A stretch of 64,000 nucleotides of DNA from Adiantum capillus-veneris (taxonomy: Eukaryota; Streptophyta; Polypodiopsida; Polypodiales; Pteridaceae): assembly GCA_014529385.2 (NCBI GenBank), contig CM043959.1, positions 16,068,809 to 16,132,808 on the forward strand, read 5' to 3'. Shown in pieces: positions 38,980-52,069 of this stretch (its first letter is position 1; every line of letters begins with the position of its first letter). The notes below the pieces were generated by a model that worked only from the letters and a program-made list of their open reading frames with translations, had not been told where the DNA came from and made no database searches. The position numbers were made by a program, and so were the translations under genes.

Positions 38980-39540
38980 CTAGAAGTCAAGCTCTAGCAA
39001 CTTGTTGAACAACTTCTTGGAATTGTAGTGAATGGTCGGCCTTCCCGAGTACATGTGCCTCCTTCAACAAGGCGAGCAACAGGCCGTGCTGATTGCCATG
39101 CACTTCCATGCCTTCACCTTTTCCAGGCATGGGAAGGAGCCATTTTTTTAAACGAGAACATTTCTCACTCAAGCCTTGCTTGACGTTCTACGTGCTCCTG
39201 CCGAGTAGCCTTGCCGTTGTAATCATACATCTATTGTTTGTGAATAGATGTCTTACTTCCTGATGTCAAAGGCCTTGCCCGATACAAATCTAGAGCAAGA
39301 TGTACTATGTTTGAAACAAAAACGAAGTACCTCATAGAGAGTTCCACTTACGAAAGCGCAGAAGGTTGCCTCCCTTATTTTATATCAAAGCTTCCAAATT
39401 TCCTGACTTTTATTGTGGCCGTACTTCTACCTTGAACATATTGAAGGTTTTACTTCGGCCGTCGATGAAATGCACCTTGCATGATGTCCATGCATAATGT
39501 GATTCCATGCTGAATCTCGGCTTCAACCGATGCATGAATA
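38980..39540. other. Target DNA right of the giant Gypsy; no gene confirmed
   Basis: A 61-codon minus-strand frame at 38,987-39,172 (MSEKCSRLKKWLLPMPGKGE) ends near the insertion point. It has no recognised domain. The rest shows nothing. Confidence 0.3.
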
Positions 39541-39544
39541 TACT

Positions 39545-40340
39545 CTCCCATGGAGAATTAGGGATTGGCAATGGATGGAGTAATCCAGGTCCCTCTATCA
39601 GGAGAAGGTTGAATCCTTCTATGCCCCACATAAGGAGGAGCATTGGGATTCATACATCACTTTCTCATGAAGGGAGTGAGTAACACATAGAGTGTTGCCA
39701 TGGAGAAGATCACCATATGGCAAGGTGAATGGTTCCTCTTTCTTCCCTAAGGCAAGGGCTGACATTACGTCCTTAAAATCAAGGTCAGTAGCATACCATC
39801 TATCATGGAAGATAGATCATTGTGAGTTTCTATAGACACTGCATTTTCCCTTGGTTGTCCTGATAGTGCATCGGCCACTTGATTATGTTTACCAAAAATA
39901 TGAGAAATATGAAAATTGAATTGCGAAAGAAAATTTGTCCACCTTGTTTGTTTGTCAAAAATCTTGGTTTGCGTCATGAAGTACTTGAGACTTTGGTGGT
40001 CCGTTCGTAAGATGAATGGAGTCCTCAATAGATAGTGCTTCCATGTGTCTAGGGCATGTAGAACAACTAGTAGCTCTTTTTCATATATGCCCAACACTTG
40101 TTCATTGATATTGAGTCTTTGACTTTCATATGCCAAGAAGGGCAAGACGGCTCCAAGGAAATCTCCACATGAATCACATTGGACCTCAAATGGCTTTGAG
40201 AGGTCTGATAGTGTAATAAGCACTGGCTAGGAGGTAAGCTTTTCTTTAAGCTCATCAAGAGCATTTTTATCTTTAGCGGTCCATGCATACTTAATGTTCT
40301 TCTTTGTTAAGTCATGTAATGGTCCTACTATTTAAGATGA
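39545..40340 (-). pseudogene. Family-B Gypsy RNase H and integrase piece (fossil, inverted)
   Basis: On the minus strand it carries RNase H (TDHQSLKYFMTQ, GKHNQVADALS at 40,010-39,860) and, further on, an integrase start (PLPIPNSPWES near 39,560-39,590). Its outer end near 40,300 (CATGACTTAACAAAGAAGAA on the minus strand) repeats 41,597-41,616 on the plus strand. It is therefore the downstream half of the pol next to it, flipped. Confidence 0.75.
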
Positions 40341-40429
40341 AGCGTCTATAGTATGCGCACCTTAGCCTCCGCTACTCCCTTGATTATGAAGTTAAGGCTT
40401 CATGTCTAAAGCTACATCAACAAAGAAGA

Positions 40430-41690
40430 GTTTTTTATATCCCCTCTCCAACATGAGGATGTTATCCTAGGGGCACCATGGTTCAACCGCATGGCTGCCA
40501 GCATGAAGTTCCCTGAAAGGAGAATTTATTTCACCTACAGGGAAAAGAACATGTATATAGATGGCCAATGAGTGGGGATGTACTATACCTCTTGTAAATT
40601 CACCTACTTTTGATAAGTCGATGAAAAGCTCGGTTTCCTTGTACATGATTTTTGTCAAAGAGTCTCTAAATGATGCTAATGTTTTAACAAAACAAAGTGG
40701 TAGGAATCAAGAAGAATTAGACTTGTCTTATTTTCTAGATAGATTTCAAGATGTATTTATCAGTGACATCCCTATGGAGTTACCAAATGAGGGGATAATG
40801 ATCGTAAGATAGAGATTCTACCTGGGAGCTCACCGCCTAATAAGCCCCCTTATAGAGTTTCTCAAGGTCAACAAGAGGAGGTTATGAGGCAAGTGCATGA
40901 ACTGGTAGACAAGGGGATGGTGAGGACTAGCTCTTCTCCCTTTTGTTCACCAGTCCTACTAGTGAAAAAGAAAGACGGCACATAGCGTATGTGTGCCGAC
41001 TATAGAGCACTAAACTGGATCACTATCAAAAACATATTTCTTGTACCGTAGGTAGAAGATCTATTTGATAAGCTACAAGGCTCCTCTACCTACTTTATTA
41101 GGATTGACCTAAAAAGTGGCTATCATCAAATAAGGATAGCGAATAAAGATATTGTAAAGACTGCTTTTTGCACAACGTTTGGTCTTTATGAATATCTTGC
41201 CATGCCTTTTGGCTTGAAAAATGCTCCGGCCACATTCAACCACCTAATGGATAAAAAATTTAGTCCCTACTGCAAGTTTCTGGAGTGTTCTTTGATAATA
41301 TCATTATCTACTCCATTCTCTTGAAGAGCATGAGCAGCATCTCTAGGTAATCTTTCAAGCTTTGAGGGAGAATAAACTTTTTGTTAACCAAAAGAAGAGT
41401 GAATTTTTCCTTCAAGAGATTTAGTACTTAGGTCACATTATCTCTCAAGATGGTATCCATATGGATTAATCAAAATTAGAGGTAATAAAAGGATGGACTA
41501 ACCTAAGGAATCCACATGAGCTACAAAGCTTGATTGGTATGTGCCCATACTATAGACACTTCATAGATAAATTATTTCAACTAGCAGGACCAATTACATG
41601 ACTTAACAAAGAAGAACGTTAAGTATTCATGGATTGCTAAAGAGAAAAATGCTTTTGACAAGCTTAAAGAAAAGCTTACCTCCCAATTTG
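40430..41690 (+). pseudogene. Family-B Gypsy protease-RT piece (fossil)
   Basis: Read on the plus strand, HEDVILGAPWFNRMA near 40,450 is the end of the protease. RT follows: SSPFCSPVLLVKKKDG near 40,930, ADYRALN near 41,000, YFIRIDLKSGYHQIRI near 41,095 and MPFGLKNAPATFN near 41,205. The same gene version occurs at 45.8-46.4 kb. Many breaks are present. Confidence 0.8.
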
Positions 41691-42509
41691 AGAATTTAGT
41701 GGAATTAATTAATTGTTTAATCATTATTTAAAGTCCTCTCTCTCAAAGGGGAAAGAAAAACACTTGTCATAGACTATCTCTATTGCTTGAAATGACCTAG
41801 GCTTGTGATTGGCTAGGCTTGACATGAGGCAATGAGCTTCAAGCATGAGCTACAACGAGGGGTCGACCCAAGCAAGGAGGGGGTGTGCTTGCATGATATA
41901 CACCCTCACACACACTCACATTGTGTGAAGCAAGAATTTCATCTCTTTCTCCAAGTTCGTTAAGAAATTGAGAGCCTACACCAACACCTCTTGGCTATGG
42001 CATGAAAATCCAACCAAGAGCCATGCTCCAAAGAAAAGCTTGCCATCTTCTTCATCTCCTTACTATACTACTATGATATACTAAGCTACAAGAGTAATAC
42101 AAGTGAGGATTCTATCTCTTTCTTGTATGATACTTCTCGTTCCTCTTCCCTTTCCTCACTCCTTGCTAGCTCTCTCAACCTTTGAAGGTGTTTGAGATGT
42201 AGGGATTGAGGCCGGGGATATGTTAATGCCTTTGCAAGTTAATTAAAGGCAAAATTTTGGTGTATGAAGTCTACCATTTTCATTGCACCAACATGGTCTC
42301 AAGGAACACAATCTTTTATTGTACCAAGTCTCTCTTTATGGGGGGAACTAAAATAGGGAAGCCTTTTGTTGGAGGGGGGACCAACTCCACATAACTCCGG
42401 TCCTCAAATGTTGTCAATTTCTCTAACCCTTTCTCTCTCTCTTTTACAAGTATTGTTCATGCCAACCTAATTACATATAATGTTTGTTTTGCTACCTTTG
42501 ATCAATTAT
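41690..42509 (+). mobile_element. Family-B LTR piece
   Basis: It starts at TTAATTAATTGTTT and is collinear with 12,865-13,700 and with the later half of the Gypsy-B 5' LTR (CTCTCTCAAAGGGGAAAG, AAATCCAACCAAGAGCCATG, TTGTTCATGCCAA). It is cut at 42,510 by the start of the Gypsy-B LTR, which seems to have landed inside it. Confidence 0.7.
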
Positions 42510-44367
42510 TGTCATAAAATTTAATATCTAGCTTACCCAAACAATTTTCTCATATTAAATTGATCATTTAATGTGGGAGAATAAACGGGAACAAGAGTTA
42601 GAATTAAGACATGTGCTTCTAGACCTATCTCAACAGGGGACCAAAAGGAGAGATGGTTGCATCTCAATACGGGTCCAAAAGGAGATGGATCATTTAATGT
42701 GGGAGAATAAACGGGAACAAGAGTTAGAATTAAGACATGTGCTTCTAGACCTATCTCAGCAGGGGACCAAAAGGAGAGATGGTTGCATCTCAATACGGGT
42801 CCAAAAAGAGATGGTCTACCAAAGAGCAATGTGCAATAAGTGCTTCTAGACTTATCTCAGCAGGGGACCAAGAGGAGAGATGGTTACATCTCAATACGGG
42901 TCCAAAAGGAGTCAGTCTATCAAAGAGCAACGTGCATCTAATGGAGCTTAAAATACCTTAGGGTTAGATTCATTAAAGACCTCCAATAGTTAGTGTTGAA
43001 GGTCCTTTGACCTTAGGCAAGCTAGGGCTGAGCTTGAGGTGGGAACCCGACCTAAGCTTGAGGTGCTTGTCGTGCTTGATGACTAAGGTGCTTGAGGTGC
43101 TTGATGACTAAGGTACTTGAGGTTCTTGTCATACTTAATGAGGAAGCTTCTTGAGAAGCTTCCCATGCATGGGGGGGTAAGGTGCTTGAGTCAAAAAGAG
43201 ACCCTACAAACTTAATGAAGGAAGGTGCTTGAGAAGCTTCCCATGCATGGGGGTAAGGTACTTGAGTCAAAAAGAGACCCTACAAAGGAGGGGGAAAGTT
43301 CCAAAGTTAGGGGAATCTTTGACTTAACCTCCCACTCACCCAAAGGGCACCCCTTTTCTCAAGGGCAACATGGGACACATGTCAGACTCTCCCTATGCTT
43401 AGCCACATGGTGTGCTTGAATGCTATTGGTTGGGCTAAAGAGGGGTCCAATGAGCTTCTAGTTCCATCCAAAAAATATCTAGATATTTTCAAGCTCTCTC
43501 TCTCTCTAAGGGGTAAGGAGGACACTTGTCCAAAGACTACCCATCTACTTGAATGCATACTGTATGTGATTGGCTAGGGGGAGAGGGGTCCAATGAGCTT
43601 GAAGTATGTGGAAAGACTAGAACTCGCCCCAAGCAAGCAAGGGGTGCTGGGGGCGTATACACCACACACACACTCATTTTGTGGATTCATTCTCACTTGG
43701 TGAAAGTGGAGGAACTCCACCTCCTTCTCCAAGCTTGTGAGAAGTGAGAGCCTACACCAACACTCTTGGCTATGGAATGCAATCCAACCAAGAACCATGC
43801 TTCAATGCTTAATATTTCCATCTTCTCCATCTTCATTACTATGTTGTTATGTATGCTAGCAAGAAGAGTGATGATAAGTGAGGAACTATTTCTTTCTCCT
43901 ATGGAATGTTTCTTCTTCCTCTTCCCTACCCTCATTCCCCGCTAGCTCTCTCCACCTTCGAAGGTATTTGAGACCTTGGGATTGAGGCTTGGGATAGTTA
44001 ATGCTTTCTACAAATTTTATGTTATGCTTGTGATGCATGAAGCTTTCCATCTTCATTGCATCACCTAAGTCACAAGGAACACAAATTTTGTATTGTACCA
44101 AGTCTCTCTTGATGGGAGAAACTATAAAACAAATGCCTATTGGAGGGAAGACCGGCTCCGTATGAATTCGGTCCTCAACTGTTCTCATGTTCTCTAAACT
44201 CTCTCTCTTGCAAAATTATTGTTCATGCCAAGTTAACTAAGTACCATGTTTATGTTGCTACCATCAATTAAGTTCACCCGCTATGCTCACAAAGTAATCT
44301 CAGAAAAGTGATTTATATAATTCCCTAATTCCTCTACTCTCAAAGTTCATAGGCCATTTCCATTACA
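42510..44367 (+). repeat. Gypsy-B 5' LTR with internal duplications
   Basis: It has a 126-bp tandem duplication (42,562-42,687 and 42,688-42,813) that the 3' LTR lacks. It also has GCTTGAGGTGCTTGTCGTG-type subrepeats (43,040-43,140) whose number differs between LTRs (more in the 3' LTR, 48,935-49,110). The mirrored ORFs at 42.53-42.85 kb come from the duplication. Confidence 0.9.
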
Positions 44368-44763
44368 TTGGTATCAGAGCATTTGGTTTCTCTTTTCTTG
44401 CTTAAGAAGAGAGTTACTTAAGTAGCCTATTAATGGTTGATTTTCTTAATTATATTAGGGTAAGTGGGATTGGGATCTATTATCAGTTTTGTTGAGCCCA
44501 CTACGTGGGATATGGTGCACACCTGGGGAGCTTTGGTCTTAATAATGGAGTCTTTTTAGACTTGCCTACGGCTTTACCATTATTGAGCCATAAGAAATCT
44601 GAAAGGAGCTATCCCTCGGCAACTTCCAGTACTCTCTATAATTAACCAATTCGAGTCGTGGGTGTAGATACTTAAGTGCCTATTTTCAAAGGCTAAGAGG
44701 AGTAGGAACTAAGGTTTTGAATTGACAAAGCATACATTAAGTAAACACATAAGTTTAATTAAC

Positions 44764-47700
44764 ATGGCTGAAAATAACCAAGAGAGTAGAATGAACAATG
44801 ATAACTTTTTTACATGAAGGTGCTAATGATGATGCCCCCATGTTTGTTAATTATCTTGTCACTAGGTTGCAACAAGCTATGGGCAACCCCGCTTTGCAAG
44901 CTGAAGTTACTCAACAGCTTCGTGCTTATGGGATTTCCTTTCCTCTCCAAGGGGAGAGAGATCTTAGGAGGCCTCTTGATGAGACCCCCAAAAGAAGACT
45001 CTCTCCCATACAAGAGGAGGAACCAAATAACAAGAAAGTAATGAACCCCTAAGTTCCTCCGAAGATGTGGCTCCACAAAGACGGTGGACTAAACAATTGC
45101 CAACTCCTCCCAAGAGGAAGCGGTTAACCCATAGTCCTTCTCCTCATCACTTCAAAAAGGGAAGAGAGGAAACAAAGGAAGAAAAGGACAAGAAAGAGGT
45201 CACCCTCTTCTCCTTCTTCTTCACCTTCCTCCTCTTCCGAGGAAAGCAATAGTTATTCTCCTAGAGAATACAAGAGGGGAGGACATCGCAAATCTTATCT
45301 TGCATGACGAAGGTCACAAAAGCTCAAGAAGTTCAAAGAGGGAGGAAAGAGTATCTCTTTTCTCACCTATGATGGCACCTTTGGTGCTACTGACAAAGTA
45401 TTAGCCTTTATCCAACAATTTGATGCGGCCTTTGGAGACAAGGTCTTCACGGAGTCCTCCAAGCTACACCATGTAGCTATGCACTTCCAAAAATCAGCTC
45501 GTCAATGGTGGGCTAGCCTTTGTGGAAACAACAAAGCCCCAAAGACATGAAAAAACTCTACGAGTTTTCATCATGAAATAATTCCTTGCAAGCGATGCAA
45601 AGGAAAAAGTACTCATCGAATGGTGGAGTTTGAGTCTTCTCTCGCTTGAGTCTATCCACAAATAGGTGGACAAGTTTTGGGATTTATATCTCAAGGCTAT
45701 TGTCTTTCAAAAGATAGATTTCGCCGAGCAAAAGCAACAATTTTTGTGCGGGATTACCCAAAGAGATGGCCGAGATTTCTTCATCTCCCCTCTCAAACAT
45801 GAGAATGTTATCGTTGGGGCACCATGGTTTAATCGCATGGCTTCCAACATGAAGCTCCCTAAAAGGAGAATCTACTTCACCTACAGGGAAGAGAGCATGT
45901 ACATAAATGCTAATGATGCGGGAAACACTATATCCTTGAAATAAAGGGAATTAAGAGGAATTAGAGTTTTCTAATTTCCTAAATGGATCCCAAGATGTTT
46001 TCATTGATGACATCCCTAGTGAGCTACCTCTAAAATGAGGGATGATGACCATGCAATTGAGCTCCTATCAGAAAGCTCACTGCCTAGCAAGCCTCCTTAT
46101 TGAGTTTCACAAGCTCAACAAGAGGAGATCATGAAGCAACTGCATGAATTGGTGGAAAAAGGGATGGTGAGGTCTAGCTCCTCTCCATTTTGTTCACCAT
46201 TAATTTTAGTGAAAAAGAAAGATGACACATATCACATGTGTGTCGACTATAGAGCACTAAATAAGATCACTATCAAAATTAGATTTTCTGTGCCACGGGT
46301 AGAAGATCTATTTGATAATTTACAAGTTTTGGCTTGACAAATGCTCCAGAAGCGTTCAAACTCATGATGGACAAACATCTTCAGGCCATTCAAATTTGCA
46401 AGAAGCTTTAGAAGAAGCTTAAGGAGAATCTTATCTCTCAATGTGTGCTCACACTACTAGATCTGTCAAAGCCATTTGAGGTCCAATGTGATGCTTGTGG
46501 TAATTTCCTTGAAGCTATTTTGATTCAAGAAGGGCATGCCATAGCATATGAGAGTCAAAGACTCAACTTCAATAAGTGAGTATTGGGAAAATACAAAAAA
46601 GAGCTACTAGCTATTCTATATGCCCTAAACACGTGGAAACACTATCTCTTGGGGACTCCATTCATCCTACAAATGGATCACAAAGCCTCAAGAACTTCAT
46701 GATGCAAACCAAGCTCTGCAACAAACAAATGAGGTGGGAAAGTTTTCTTTTGCAATTTAAATTTTATATTGCTCACATTGTTGGCAAGCACAATCAACTG
46801 GCCGATGCACTTTCACAACGACCAAGGGTAAATGTGGTGTCTATAGCAACTCACAATGATCTATCTTTTAGGGTAGATGAGTATGCTACTGACCGAGACA
46901 TTAAGCACATAATTACAACCTTTGTATTAGGGAAGAAAAAAGAACCATTTACCTTGAAGGATGGTTATCTTCCAAATGGAAATAGGGTATGTGTTACTCA
47001 TCCATACAATAAGAAATTCATGTATGAATCCCATGCTTCTCCTTATGCGGGGCAAAGAGGGATTCCATAATCTACTCTTCGAGGAGTAGAAATATATTTT
47101 TGTTGGTCTACCATGAAAAATAAACATACAAGAGAATGTTTCAAAAGCGTGGTATACCAAAAATTGAAATTTGATCGAGGGAAGCAACTTGGATTGTTTC
47201 AGTCAGCAGGCTTAACAAGAAATCACACTCTATGCCTGTCAAAAAAAGACTATTAAGGCACACCAAATGGCAACCCTCTTCAGATCTCAAATTTTTAAGC
47301 ATCATGGCTTTCCAACATCCACAATGTCAGTAGATTAAATTTCTCTTTCGACCTATCATCCACAAATGGAGGACCAAAGTGAAATAACTAATCTAATGAG
47401 TCTTGAATCTACTAAAAGCCTATGTCATGGAAGTAGATCAATGTTCTCAATGATAGAAGTACCTACCTCTTATAGAGTATGCGTACAATGACATTGTACA
47501 TATTTCTATGGGGAAGCACCTTTCGAGGTTAAAGAGGGAAGATCCAAAAGTCACTTACTACTTAAAGTACATGGGAAGATCTTCGTCTACTGATGAATAT
47601 CACCGAGACTCACAAGCATCTTTTCCAAAGATTAAGGAGGTTATATCCAACTCAAAGCAAAGGCAATAAGGGCTGCTGATAATAAGCATAGAAGAGCCTT

Positions 47701-47950
47701 AACCTTTAAGAAAAATGACTGAGTCTTGCTAAAGTTTCTCAAGGCTCATCTAAGGGATACTACGGGCAAGAATCCTACGGGCCACCAAGAGTATTATGCT
47801 AAACTAGCAAAAAGATACTATGGTCCTTTTTGAATTCTTAAGCCAATCAATGAGATGGCTTATCAATTAAAGTTGCCCCAACCATTGGCTCATGCACCAT
47901 GTTTTCCATGAGAGCCTACGTAAGCCTTACAAAGGAGCGCCATCAAAAGA
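44764..47950 (+). pseudogene. Gypsy-B gag-pol (fossil)
   Basis: The gag region starts near ATG 44,764 (MAENNQESRMN) and includes IQQFDAAFGDKVF and KSARQWWASL near 45,410-45,520. The protease end HENVIVGAPWFNRMA lies near 45,800. The RT start (SSSPFCSPLILVKKKD, CVDYRALNKIT) lies at 46,170-46,270. RNase H (PFEVQCDA near 46,470, GKHNQLADALSQ near 46,785) is followed by the decayed integrase. It is heavily broken. Confidence 0.8.
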
Positions 47951-48524
47951 AGCAAAAGTTGCAGACCCTCCAAAGATTGAAGATCAAGAAGAAGTACTTC
48001 AATCTAAGTCCATTCTATGACATGAAGACAAGGTATTAAGAAAGGTAAGATTATCTGACGATATCTTATTAAGTTAAAGAATTATCCTTTAAAGATGCTA
48101 AATGGATGAAAGGAACCTAGCTTAAGGATAATATGAACCTTGTCAATGCTTACAATGCTGCACTAGAGTAAACATATGAAAATGCATTTCAAATGAATTT
48201 TTTTTTTGTATTATAAGACTAGTTCTCTTTTTATTGTGCACAAATTTAAGTAGTATGCATATTTAGAATCATGTTTGTGATGATGATGTCCCTCAAACAC
48301 CAAGTAGAATTTGTCACCGTACTTGGGAGGATGAAATGGACTAAAGAGCAGACATGCTTGCGGCAGCTACGTCTCCCAAGCACCAAATTGATTAGTCATC
48401 CATCTTGGAATGATGTCGAAGGGTAAAAAGGGATCCTCTACCCGTAAGTAACATGGACTAATGACTAGGCTTTATCTTCTCTACCTCATAGTAGAGGATG
48501 ACTACGATTTCAAGAGAGAGATAA

Positions 48525-49513
48525 TGTCATAAAATCTAATATCTAGCTTACCCAAATGATTTGCTCATATTAAACTGATCATTTAATGTGGGAGAATAAA
48601 CGAGAATAAGGGTTAGAATTAAGACATGTGCTTCTAGACCTATCTCAGCGGGGGACCAAAAGAAGAGATGGTTGCATCTCAATACGGGTCCAAAAGGAGA
48701 TGGTCTACCAAAGAGCAATGTGCAATAAGTGCTTCTAGACTTATCTCAGTAGGGGACCAAGAGGAGAGATAATTACATCTCAATACGGGTCCAAAAGGAG
48801 GTAGTCTATCAAAGAGAAACGTGCATCTGATGGAGCGTAAAAGACCTTAGGGTTACCTTCATTAAAGATCTCCAATAGTTAGTGTAAAAGTCCTTTGACC
48901 TTAGGCAAGCTAGGGCTGAGCTTGAGGTGGAAACCCGACCTGAGCGTGAGGTGCTTGTCATGCTTGATGACTAAGGTTCTTGAGGTGCTTGTCATGCTTG
49001 ATGACTAAGGTGCTTGAGGTGCTTGTCGTGCTTCATGATTAATGTGCCTTAGGTGCTTGTCATGCTTGATTACTAAGGTACTTGAGGTGCTTGTCATACT
49101 TAATGAGGAAGGTTCTTGAGAAGCTTCCCATGCATGGGGGGTAAGGTGCTTGAGTCAAAAAGAGACCCTACAAACTTAATAAGAAAGGCGTTTGAGAAGC
49201 TTCCCATGCATGGGGGGTAAGGTGCTTGAGTCAAAAAGAGACCCTACAAAGGAGGGATAAAGTCCCAAAGTTAGGGGAATCTTTGACTTAACCTTCCACT
49301 CACCCAAAGGGCACCCCTTTTCTCAAGGGGAACATGGGACACATGTCAGACTCTCCCTATGCTTAGCCACATGGTGTGCTTGAATGCTGTTGGTAAAGAG
49401 TCCAATGAGCTTCTAGTTCCATCCAACAAATATCTAGATACTTTTAAGCTCTCTCTCTCTAAGGGGTAAGGAGAACACTTGTCCAAAGACTACCCATGTA
49501 CTTGAATGCATAC
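48525..49513 (+). repeat. Gypsy-B 3' LTR, truncated
   Basis: It is collinear with 42,510 to about 43,563 minus the 126-bp duplication. It ends at GAATGCATAC. Confidence 0.88.
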
Positions 49514-52069
49514 TGTAAGGTCCCTCCCTAAACCCTAGAGCCATTCAGAACTTTTTCAGCCTAGAAAATAATCTAGAAAAAGAAAGACCAACAAAGAAGT
49601 CATGTGGACAATGAGACTTTACTCCAGAATGAAAAGACAAGGATATTTTGGATAAGAAATTACGTCATCCCTATATGTTTCCAAAAAGATTAAGATTATT
49701 TTTATACTTCTTCGTCAAGCCGCGTGGGAACTGATTTAGATTGAGAACTGGGAGAAAAAGGGACTAATTTGATTAAAAGATAAAGTTAAGAGATAAGAGT
49801 TAAGAAGAAAATTGGGGTCCAATAGGAATTAAGAAGAGAATTAGGGTTCAATAGCAATTGAGAAGAGAATTGGGGCCCAATAGGATTTGAGAAGAGAATT
49901 GCCTCTCCTTTGTAATTTTACACACATATTGCTAAGCTACTTGCATACTTTCCATGCTCAAGATTATGCTTAAGTAAATCAAGGTTTCCATTAAACCTTG
50001 CTCTTGCTCTCTCCCTCTCTTGAAGACCAAACCCTTGAGGGTTTTGTAAAGAAGCTCCTCTCTCCTTCCTCTTCATCCTAAATCCCTTTCCTTCATCCTT
50101 GAGCCTCACATCTCTTCAAGAAGGACTTCAACCACACTCCCCTCTTGTTTAGAGGAGGTAATCTTCATTTCTAGTAGGATTAATTAATTCATGTGTTTTA
50201 ACACTAGGAAGGTTTATGTGCATCATTTTAGGTTTAAGCTTTAATGGTAACCTTGGAATTAGGGTTAAGTATTAATGGTAGTTATGCATCATTAAGTTAA
50301 GTTTCAAAGGTAGATTTGCACTCGTAAGCTAAACTTTAATGGTAACTTTGCACTTAGGTGTAAGCTTTAGTGACTACCTTGTATTTTAGGTTTAAGCTTT
50401 AATGGAAACCTCGCAATTAGGGTTAAGTGATAAGAGTATCTATGCATCATAAAGTTAAGATTCAAAGGTAGATTTGCACTCGTAAGCTAAGCTTTAATGG
50501 TAACTTTGCACTTAGGTGTAAGCTTTACTGACTACCTCGTATTTTAGGTTTAAGCAATAAGGGTTAAGTGATAAGAGTATCTATGCATCATAAAGTTAAG
50601 CTTCAAAGGTAGATTTGCACTCATAAACTAAGCTTTAATGGTAACTTTGCACTTAGGTGTAAGCTTTAGTGACTACCTTGTATTTTAGGTTTGAGCTTTA
50701 ATAGAAATCTCGCAATTAGGGTTAAGTGATAAGAGTATCTATGCATCATAAAGTTAATCTTCAAAGGTAGATTTGCACTCGTAAGCTAAGCTTTAATGGT
50801 AACTTTGCACTTAGGTGTAAGCTTTAGTGACTACCTTGTATTTTAGGTTTAAGCTTTAATGGTAACCTCACAATTAGGGTTAAGTGCTAAGAGTATCTAT
50901 GCATCATTAAGTTAAGCTTCAAAGGTAGATTTTCACTTGTAAGATAAGCTTTAATGGTAACTTGGCACTTAGGAAAAGCTTTGAAAGACAAGCTTGCAAT
51001 TAAGGGCTTAGCTTCCATGGTGACCTTGTTTGATTAGGGTTAATCTTCCATGGAAACCTTGTCCCACTAAAGAGAGAAAGGTTTAGTCTCATTATGGTAA
51101 TCAAGCTTAGGGTTTGCATTTCTCTTTATGGTAGGAAGAATGTATGGTTATAATCCTCTCTTTTCAAGCTTAATGGAAAGCTCTAGATTCCCATTTTATC
51201 CCCAAAGCGAGCTTTAATGGAAAGTTCGAAGACTCATAAATAGGACGACCTTTTACCTTCCTGAAATGGAAAGCTATGCACCATAAGAAAAGATTAGTTT
51301 CCTAAACTCGATAGATGTAGTTCAATTTTTGGTATTGAAGAGTATTTCTAAAGTTGTCAATTTCAAGTTTGTTTGCAAATATGGATGGGGGAGATAGGGG
51401 ATAACTTCACAGAATTGATCTCCGTGTTGTTTGAACCGAAAACTCTACAAGCTTCCATAGAGATTCCCTATGGATGGCAAAGGATTGCAAAAACCTGAGA
51501 ATCATACAAAATGGAGATTGAACTTAAAAAGTTGGCATTTTTTAAGAGACATTCATTAGGAAAAGTTTGGACTCAAAAATGGGCCTTGTAAGAAATGCCA
51601 GGTCAGCTTAGAGAGAGATAATTAAAAGTCCCTAATTTCATTTTTGATATTCACTTTAAAAAAAACTCAGATATCAAATTTGGGGGGTAGGTTTATTAAA
51701 ACTCTCAAAAAGTGCTCAGACAATGATAACATATGACGGCTCCGAATTGAATGCCGATTATCTCAATCTTTTGGATTTTTCAAAACTAAGATTTGGCGCT
51801 CAACGAGGTGCATTGAATTGAATGTTATTCTTCTCCTTAGTTTCGCGTCTCTCTTGCTTTCCGCCTGTTCGCAGTCTCTTCCCTTGAGCTCTCTTCCAAT
51901 TGCTCCACTCTTGCGCTCTCCTCTGTTTTGAGCTTTCTCATTCACCAAGTCGTCTCAATGTCATTATCATCTTCACACAGAACTCAGACGAGGAGTCAAA
52001 ACGATGTGTATCATATGCATATCAAACTGTCCAGAGAATATGAGCCCCTCCAGAAGAAGGATAAGCGAG
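49514..52069 (+). mobile_element. LTR-like insertion (start only) and flanking DNA
   Basis: It starts TGTAAGGTCCC, close to the TGTAATGTACC start at 2,280. It contains three short repeats of about 29 bp (AGAAGAGAATTGGGG... at 49,803-49,905), a CT-rich part (49,990-50,160) and the 160-bp tandem array. No gag-pol, primer site or end is found, and the boundary on the right is unknown. Near 51,958 a short frame (MSLSSSHRTQTRSQND) is cut by the LTR at 52,070; its origin is unknown. Confidence 0.4.
50190..51000 (+). repeat. Tandem repeat, about 160-bp unit, five copies
   Basis: The marker phrase GCATCATAAAGTTAAG(C)TTCAAAGG occurs near 50,285, 50,445, 50,585, 50,742 and 50,902, giving steps of about 160, 140, 157 and 160 bp. 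Each unit also holds CTTTAATGGTAACTTTGCAC and TTTTAGGTTTAAGC. Units are 85-95% alike by eye. Confidence 0.9.

Larger units (their letters stand above)
42510..49513 (+). mobile_element. Gypsy-B element (chromovirus-like), 3' LTR cut short
   Basis: The 5' LTR 42,510-44,367 (TGTCATAAAAT...CATTACA, 1,858 bp) is followed by the Met-tRNA primer site TTGGTATCAGAGC at 44,368-44,380. Decayed gag-pol follows, with a purine-rich tract CAAGAGAGAGATAA at 48,511-48,524. The 3' LTR 48,525-49,513 matches only the first half of the 5' LTR and stops at an LTR-like TGTAAGGTCCC start. RNase H and integrase wording fits the chromovirus side of Gypsy. It is old, with many breaks. Confidence 0.85.

Noticed and set aside
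42533-42961. Overlapping frames on both strands
   Set aside because: They come from the 126-bp tandem duplication in the Gypsy-B LTR.
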